Of a stretch of 64,000 nt of DNA, positions 25,612-64,000 are shown piece after piece. The position numbers and the translations under genes are program-made. How positions within the stretch are numbered: the stretch's first letter is position 1; every line of letters begins with the position of its first letter. The notes under the pieces are model-generated. The model had not been told where the DNA came from and made no database searches. It saw only the letters and a list, made by a program, of their open reading frames with translations. Source of the DNA: Hoplostethus atlanticus (Eukaryota > Chordata > Actinopteri > Trachichthyiformes > Trachichthyidae); NCBI GenBank assembly GCA_034670405.1, contig JAXDDX010000354.1, forward strand, positions 84,159 through 148,158. Direction: 5' to 3'.

Positions 25612-27425
25612 CTACCTACCTATACCCCTTACCTATACCCCTTACCTATACCCCTTACCTATACCCCCTACCTATACCCCTTACCTATACCCCTTACCTA
25701 TACCCCCTACCTATACCCCCTACATATACCCCCTACCTATACCCCTTACCTATACCCCCTACCTATACCCCTTACCTATACCCCCTACCTATACCCCTTA
25801 CCTATACCCCCTACCTATACCCCCTACATATACCCCCTACCTATACCCCCTACCTATAACAACCCTTACCTATACCCCTTACCTATTCCCCTTACCTATA
25901 CCCCTTACCTATACCCCTTACCTATACCCCTTACCTATACCCCTTACCTATACCCCCTACCTATACCCCTTACCTATACCCCTTACCTATACCCCTTACC
26001 TATACCCCCTACCTATACCCCTTACCTATACCCCCTACCTATACCCCTTACCTATACCCCCTACCTATACCCCCTACATATACCCCCTACCTATACCCCT
26101 TACCTATACCCCCTACCTATACCCCCTACCTATACCCCTTACCTATACCCCCTACCTATACCCCTTACCTATACCCCCTACCTATACCCCTTACCTATAC
26201 CCCCTACCTATAACAACCCTTACCTATACCCCTTACCTATTCCCCCTACCTATACCCCTTACCTATAACAACCCTTACCTATAACCCATACCTATACCCC
26301 TTACCTATAACAAACCTTACCTATAACAACCCTTACCTATACCCTTACCTATACCCTTACCTATACCCCTTACCTATTCCCCCTACCTATACCCCTTACC
26401 TATTCCCCTTACCTATAACAAACCTTACCTATAACAACCCTTACCTATACCCTTACCTATACCCATACCTATAACCCTTACCTATAACCTTTACCTATAC
26501 CCCTTACCTATAACCCTTACCTATAACCTATACCCCTTACCTATAACCTATAACCCTTACCTATAACCTATTACCCTTACCTATAACCTATAACCCTTAC
26601 CTATACCCATACCTATAACCCTTACCTATACCCCTTACCTATAACCTATTACCCTTACCTATACCCCTTACCTATAACCTATTACCCTTACCTATAACCC
26701 TTACCTATAACCTATTACCCTTACCTATAAGCCTTACCTATAACCTATTACCCTTACCTATAACTCTTACCTATAACCTATTACCCTTACCTATAACTCT
26801 TACCTATAACCTATTACACTTACCTATAACCTATAACCCTTACCTATACCCCTTACCTATAACCTATTACCCTTACCTATACCCCTTACCTATAACCTAT
26901 TACCCTTACCTATAAGCCTTACCTATAACCTATTACCCTTACCTATAACTCTTACCTATAACCTATTACACTTACCTATAACCTATAACCCTTACCTATA
27001 ACCCTTACCTATAACCTATACCCCTTACCTATACCCATACCTACACCCATACCTATAACCCTTACCTATAACCTATTACCCTTACCTATAAGCCTTACCT
27101 ATAACCTATTACCCTTACCTATAACTCTTACCTATAACCTATTACACTTACCTATAACCTTACCTATAACCTATAACCCTTACCTATAACCCTTACCTAT
27201 AACCTATACCCCTTACCTATACCCATACCTACACCCATACCTATAACCCTTACCTATAACCTATTACCCTTACCTATAACCTTACCTATAACCCTTACCT
27301 ACACCCATACCTATAACCCTTACCTATACCCCTTACCTACACCCATACCTATAACCCTTACCTACACCCATACCTATAACCCTTACCTATATCCATACCT
27401 ATACCCATACCTATAACCCTTACCT
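25612..27425. repeat. 1.8 kb array of the 12-base unit CCTATACCCCTT and variants
   Basis: The left half is nearly uniform (CTTACCTATACCC). The right half contains CCTATAACCCTTA, CCTATTACCC and TATAAGCC variants arranged in blocks of about 180 bases (markers at 26731, 26916, 27092). The array ends about 180 bases from rabgap1l exon 12. Confidence 0.97.
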
Positions 27426-27560
27426 GTGGTATTGTTAGTGCTAGTGTTTCTCCAAATTAAGACTACATTTCCCATAAACCCTGTTGCTTCCCGTTGCTAC
27501 TTGTCCCCTACCAGCATCGCTCCATTTGTTTTGAAGAGCAAGAAGAAGGATAAGATGACA
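27426..27560 (-). mobile_element. Interspersed element A, partial copy A1
   Basis: GTGTTTCTCC...AAGACTACATTTCCCAT...CCCTGTTGCTTCC matches 29880-29960 and, inverted, 40225-40285. The 12-base array abuts it directly. Confidence 0.7.
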
Positions 27561-27607
27561 TCTAATGTGCATTTTGACCAGGTAAGCTAATGCCTGTGTG
27601 TGTGTAC

Positions 27608-57160
<29,553 letters not shown>

Positions 57161-57461
57161 TGTATCACTGTGTCATGTGCTCCAATCACACTTATTGAAT
57201 TATACAGAGCACAGGGCAGCAGAAGAACATTCAAGTAGCTGGAATGAAAAGGACCCAGATCAGTTTGCTGCGGCCTCACATTCCCCCCATACCTCACTAT
57301 ATCAACCATAACACATACCTACAAGGCATGCTGGGAAACGACGTCTCCAATTTTTCATTTACTTTCATTTACCGACATTTATCGGCTCTGGGTAGAAACC
57401 TGCACAACCTGATGCTGATGTTTCCTTTGTGTTGACCAGGCAGGGACACTGAATCCCATCA

Positions 57462-58556
57462 TGACACACCTAGAACCACCGGCCAAAAGCAGCACCTAGA
57501 ACCACCGGGCAACAGCAACACCTAGAACCACCGGCCAACAGCAGCACCTAGAACCACCGGCCAACAGCAACACCTAGAACCACCGGGCAACAGCAACACC
57601 TAGAACCACCGGCCAACAGCAGCACCTAGAACCACCGGCCAACAGCGACACCTAGAACCACCGGCCAACAGCGACACCTAGAACCACCGGCCAACAGCGA
57701 CACCTAGAACCACCGGCCAACAGCGACACCTAGAACCACCGGCCAACAGCGACACCTAGAACCACCGGGCAACAGCGACACCTAGAACCACCGGGCAACA
57801 GCGACACCTAGAACCACCGGGCAACAGCGACACCTAGAACCACCGGGCAACAGCGACACCTAGAACCACCGGGCAACAGCGACACCTAGAACCACCGGCC
57901 AACAGCGACACCTAGAACCACCGGCCAACAGCGACACCTAGAACTAGAACCACCGGCCAACAGCGACACCTAGAACCACCGGCCAACAGCAGCACCTAGA
58001 ACCACCGGCCAACAGCAGCACCTAGAACCACCGGCCAACAGCGACACCTAGAACCACCGGCCAACAGCGACACCTAGAACCACCGGGCAACAGCGACACC
58101 TAGAACCACCGGCCAACAGCGACACCTAGAACCACCGGCCAACAGCGACAACTAGAACCACCGGACAACAGCGACACCTAGAACCACCGGCCAACAGCGA
58201 CACCTAGAACCACCGGCCAACAGCAGCACCTAGAACCACCGGCCAACAGCAGCACCTAGAACCACCGGCCAACAGCGACACCTGGAACCACCGGCCAACA
58301 GCGACACCTGGAACCACCGGCCAACAGCAGCACCTAGAACCACCGGCCAACAGCGACACCTAGAACCACCGGCCAACAGCGACACCTAGAACCACCGGCC
58401 AACAGCGACACCTGGAACCACCGGCCAACAGCGACACCTAGAACCACCGGCCAACAGCGGCACCTAGAACCACCGGCCAACAGCGGCACCTAGAACCACC
58501 GGCCAACAGCGGCACCTAGAACCACCGGCCAACAGCGACACCTAGAACCACCGGCC
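57462..58556. repeat. 26-base minisatellite, about 42 copies
   Basis: The unit contains CACCTAGAACCACCGGCCAA followed by CAGCGA. Variants are GGGCAA, CAGCAA, CAGCAG and CAGCGG. Confidence 0.98.
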
Positions 58557-60683
<2,127 letters not shown>

Positions 60684-60800
60684 AGACAGACAGACAGACA
60701 GACAGACAGGCAGGCAGGCAGGCAGGCAGAGAGAAAGACAGGCAGACAGACAGACAGACAGGCAGGCAGAGAGAAAGACAGGCAGACAGACAGACAGACA

Positions 60801-60833
<33 letters not shown>

Positions 60834-60860
60834 AGAGAAAGACAGGCAGACAGACAGACC
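60684..60860. repeat. CAGA/CAGG array with GAGAAAGA interruptions
   Basis: Three blocks with the same order (CAGA, CAGG, GAGAAAGACAGG). Confidence 0.95.
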
Positions 60861-61159
60861 AGTGGACTTACATCAGAAGAGTGTTGAAGGGCAGGTGAAG
60901 GTGAACAGAGGTCAATCAGGAGGTCAGAGGTGAGAGGTCACGCTGATGGACAGACACACTGTATGAACCCCTCTGAGGAGAGATGGGAGGAAAGGAGATT
61001 AGGAGACTAAACAACCTGAAACCACAGAGGAAGAAACATCCTTGAAGCGGCTGTAGCAGTTGTTCTCCACAAGGGGGCGCTAAAGGAACAGGAACAGTTA
61101 TAGAAGACACAATATCAAATATCTGTATTCTACATCCAGGAACATTTACCTTCAACTGA
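60861..61159. other. CTCF-like site at 61067-61082, otherwise nothing
   Basis: CCACAAGGGGGCGCTA differs from the core at one position. Confidence 0.4.
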
Positions 61160-61371
61160 TGGAAGGAAGGAAGGATGGCAGGAAGGAAGGAAGGAAAGAA
61201 GGATGGATGGAAGGAACAGCAGACAGATCAGAGATTTAGAGGAAATATCAGATTATTACTTAAATAATAAATGAAGACACATGAGGATCATTTGGTTCAA
61301 CAGACTCTTAAAACCACATGCAGTTCATACGTGCATCCACTCACTAATGTACGTACTGCAAAGGTCAGCGA

Positions 61372-61424
<53 letters not shown>
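61160..61424. repeat. GGAA run and (CA)n tract
   Basis: GGAAG units at 61160-61215 and CA at 61381-61424. Confidence 0.9.
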
Positions 61425-61425
<1 letters not shown>

Positions 61426-61568
61426 CCGTGCAGCATTATGGGAGAGCAGCAGTAAAAGTGATTTAGCGGCGAGCTGCTCGGTCAGCTCTGGGTTTAATCA
61501 GCAGGCTGAGGCTCGTCCAGGTGCTTGTTAAATCAATTCCTCCTGGTGAAGAAGCACAGGTCGAAACC

Positions 61569-62142
61569 ATGATGGAAGGAAAGAGGGAAGGAGGGAAGGA
61601 GGAAGGAGGAAGGAAAGAAAGCACAAAGGAAGGATAGATGGAATAAACCCAGGGAATAAAGGAGGGACAGAGAAAATGGAGGGAGGAAGGAAGTTTGCAG
61701 GGAAAAGAGGGAAAGAAGGAGCATTGGAAGGAAATAGGGAGGGAGGAAATGAGGAAGGAAGGAAGGAAGGAAAGCAGGAAGGAGAGAGTAGAAGAAGGAA
61801 GTAAGGGACAAGGGATAGATGGAAGGAAGGAGAGAGGAAAGGAAAGAAACATAGCAACAGATGAGTCAGACAGACAGTCAGACAGACAGACAGACAGACA
61901 GACGGTCAGACAGACAGACAGTCAGTCAGACAGACAGACGGTCAGTCAGACAGTCAGTCAGACAGACAGACAGACAGACAGACGGTCAGACAGACAGACA
62001 GTCAGTCAGACAGACAGACGGTCAGTCAGACAGTCAGTCAGACAGACAGACAGACATTCAGAGTGTCAGTAGAAGTCCAGATCTAATTAGAAACCCGTCT
62101 AATGAGATCCGGCCTCCTCCTCCTCCTCCTCCTCCTCCTCCC
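61569..62142. repeat. GGAA-rich purine tract, CAGA/GTCA array, (CTC)n
   Basis: 61569-61855 purine-rich; 61867-62055 GACAGACA/GTCAGTCA with an internal duplication of about 95 bases; 62114-62142 (CTC)n. Confidence 0.93.
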
Positions 62143-62309
62143 CTCCTGCTGCTGCTGTCGGCCTCACCACGTGTCACTCCGCCTGGCGACATCACTTCCT
62201 GCCAGAGACAGGAAGTCAGCTAGACATGTCTAGACCTGTCTCGTCCTCAGCAGCTTCAAGTCAGTTAATTCATCAACAGGGATTTGTGTTGCTCGCTTGT
62301 AGCACCGCC

Positions 62310-62315
62310 AGTGTG

Positions 62316-62360
<45 letters not shown>

Positions 62361-62385
62361 GTGTGTGTGGGTGTGTGTGTGTGTG

Positions 62386-62421
<36 letters not shown>
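62310..62421. repeat. (GT)n tract with TT and GG interruptions
   Basis: Imperfect GT run. Confidence 0.96.
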
Positions 62422-62422
<1 letters not shown>

Positions 62423-62825
62423 GGGGGGGTTAAAGCCTGAAATCTCAGCAGCTGGCCAAGTAATCACTGAGTCATTGGTATTGATCAAAAACCCAATCAA
62501 CACCCTGCAGATGTGATAATGGTGATAAAAACCTGATTACACCTTCAGCAGAAATCCTCCTGAAACAACATCTAGTTTCCTCCTGGTCCATCATGTTGTT
62601 TTGTTCTTCCTCCAGTCGTAGACGACGTGACGTCACGTTGAGATATTTCCAGTCTGATATCAGGAAATGTTTCATGATCTAAACCATCAACGGTAACCGT
62701 CAGGTTTTGGTGTCAGCCAATCAGAATCAAAGAGCAAGGGCTTCTTTCTAGACCGACGATCAACAATCATACAGGAGAAATCCATCAGAGGAGAGAGAGA
62801 GACCGATTTCTCCACCGACAGGAGA
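62422..62825. other. No feature seen
   Basis: Unique sequence between arrays. Confidence 0.4.
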
Positions 62826-63653
62826 TAGACCAGAATGCAATGCAGTAGTAAGATAGACCAGAATGCAATGCAGTAGCTGAGATAGACCAGAATGCAATGC
62901 AGTAGGGGAGATAGACCAGAATGCAATGCAGTAGCCAGATAGACCAGAATGCAATGCAGTAGGCAAGATAGACCAGAATGCAATGCAGTAGCAGAGATAG
63001 ACCAGAATGCAATGCAGTAGCCGAGATAGACCAGAATGCAATGCAGTAGGCAAGATAGACCAGAATGCAATGCAGTAGCCGAGATAGACCAGAATGCAAT
63101 GCAGTAGCAGAGATAGACCAGAATGCAATGCAGTAGCCGAGATAGACCAGAATGCAATGCAGTAGCCGAGACAGACCAGAATGCAATGCAGTAGCAAGAT
63201 AGACCAGAATGCAATGCAGTAGCCGAGATAGACCAGAATGCAATGCAGTAGCCCAGATAGACCAGAATGCAATGCAGTAGACGAGATAGACCAGAATGCA
63301 ATGCAGTAGCCGAGATAGACCAGAATGCAATGCAGTAGCCAAGATAGACCAGAATGCAATGCGGTCGCAAGATAGACCAGAATGCAATGCAGTAGACGAG
63401 ATAGACCAGAATGCAATGCAGTAGCAGAGATAGACCAGAATGCAATGCAGTAGCCGAGACAGACCAGAAAGCAATGCAGTAGCAAGATAGACCAGAATGC
63501 AATGCAGTAGCCGAGATAGACCAGAATGCAATGCAGTAGCCGAGATAGACCAGAATGCAATGCAGTAGCTGAGATAGACCAGAATGCAATGCAGTAGCTG
63601 AGATAGACCAGAATGCAATGCAGTAGCAGAGATAGACCAGAATGCAATGCAGT
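62826..63653. repeat. 27-30-base minisatellite of the element B type, about 28 copies
   Basis: Core AGATAGACCAGAATGCAATG, then CAGTAG and a variable 2-5 base spacer (CCG, CAG, CAA, CTG, ACG). It is the inverted version of the two units at 945-1003. The right edge (CAATGCAG...CATGTC) resembles the flank of copy B1, inverted. Confidence 0.97.
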
Positions 63654-64000
63654 AGCTAGCCATCATGTCCTGCTGACAGGATCATGTTGGACCTGTTTGC
63701 CTTCAGATCATTTCTGATCAATCAGGTTCTTTCTGTATTTCATGCTGATACGAACCAGCACCAATGTAAAGTTCCCATGATGCCTTTTGATCCTTTAGAC
63801 TGACATCTTTATTTGTGATCAATAACTGAACACAATGCAGCTCATTCACTGCGTAGTCTGTGACGTTCAATGCTTAGACAAGAGCCAGTCATCACAAATG
63901 TGTGTTACTGTATATACAGCCAGGTCAATGCGTCGCGAGTGATGTGTGGTGTGGATAGCCAGAATGCAATGATAGACAATACCAACAATCAGTAGCCCAT
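63654..64000. other. No gene seen; a lone decayed unit (AGCCAGAATGCAATGATAG) at about 63957
   Basis: Otherwise unique sequence to the window end. Confidence 0.45.

Noticed and set aside
25612-27425. Interstitial telomere
   Set aside because: The unit CCTATACCCCTT is not the vertebrate CCCTAA hexamer and has a 12-base period.
57462-58556. Possible CRISPR-like array
   Set aside because: The 26-base units are contiguous with no spacers, and this is a vertebrate genome.
62687-63666. Three overlapping minus-strand ORFs of about 295 codons
   Set aside because: Translation of the 27-30-base array; repeated LHCILVYL/IAFWSI segments only reflect the unit.

Overview
The window is vertebrate genomic DNA, almost certainly from a ray-finned (teleost) fish. 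It has spliced genes with GT/AG introns, very dense di- and tetranucleotide microsatellites, long minisatellites, tRNA-derived SINE pieces, LINE tails with the GGATCAATAAAGT signature, and LTR retroelements. There are no bacterial-type genes, operons or CRISPR arrays. Every convincing coding segment is on the minus strand.

Three genes are recognisable, by comparison with family sequences known from memory. (1) rabgap1l, a Rab GTPase-activating protein. Twelve coding exons run from the ATG at 55603 to 27608. All joins are in phase and give 587 codons: N-terminus, PTB domain, kinesin-like DUF3694 region, linker and the start of the TBC domain. The last intron leaves the window at its left edge. 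(2) gpr52, a single-exon orphan class A receptor at 12779-13898, nested in the same orientation in that last intron, as GPR52 is in human RABGAP1L. As given, it carries one extra base in a G run near the N-terminus that breaks the frame; everything after it is intact. (3) The first coding exon of fam163a (or a very close paralogue) at 60111-60203. Its second exon was not found.

Layout. 1-9.7 kb: intron 12 of rabgap1l, packed with tandem repeats. 9.8-17 kb: a repeat-poor block holding gpr52, a probable 3 kb 3' UTR and its upstream region. 17-27.4 kb: repeats, an LTR plus leader of a retrotransposon (23.06-24.16 kb) and a 1.8 kb array of a 12-base unit. 27.6-55.6 kb: rabgap1l exons 12 to 1, with introns filled by minisatellites, a solo LTR with target-site duplication (30.84-31.49 kb) and two families of interspersed elements that carry an expandable minisatellite. 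55.6-64 kb: upstream region, a 1.1 kb 26-base array, the fam163a exon, and an 830-base array at the right.

The most notable pattern is how tandem repeats relate to the genes. Six of the 13 splice donors seen here have a tandem repeat starting only about 5-11 bases into the intron, and a further donor lies inside a minisatellite that is itself translated (rabgap1l exon 2). The long ORFs over the arrays are products of repeat composition, not genes. No database search was possible; identifications rest on reading translated exons, splice sites and phases.
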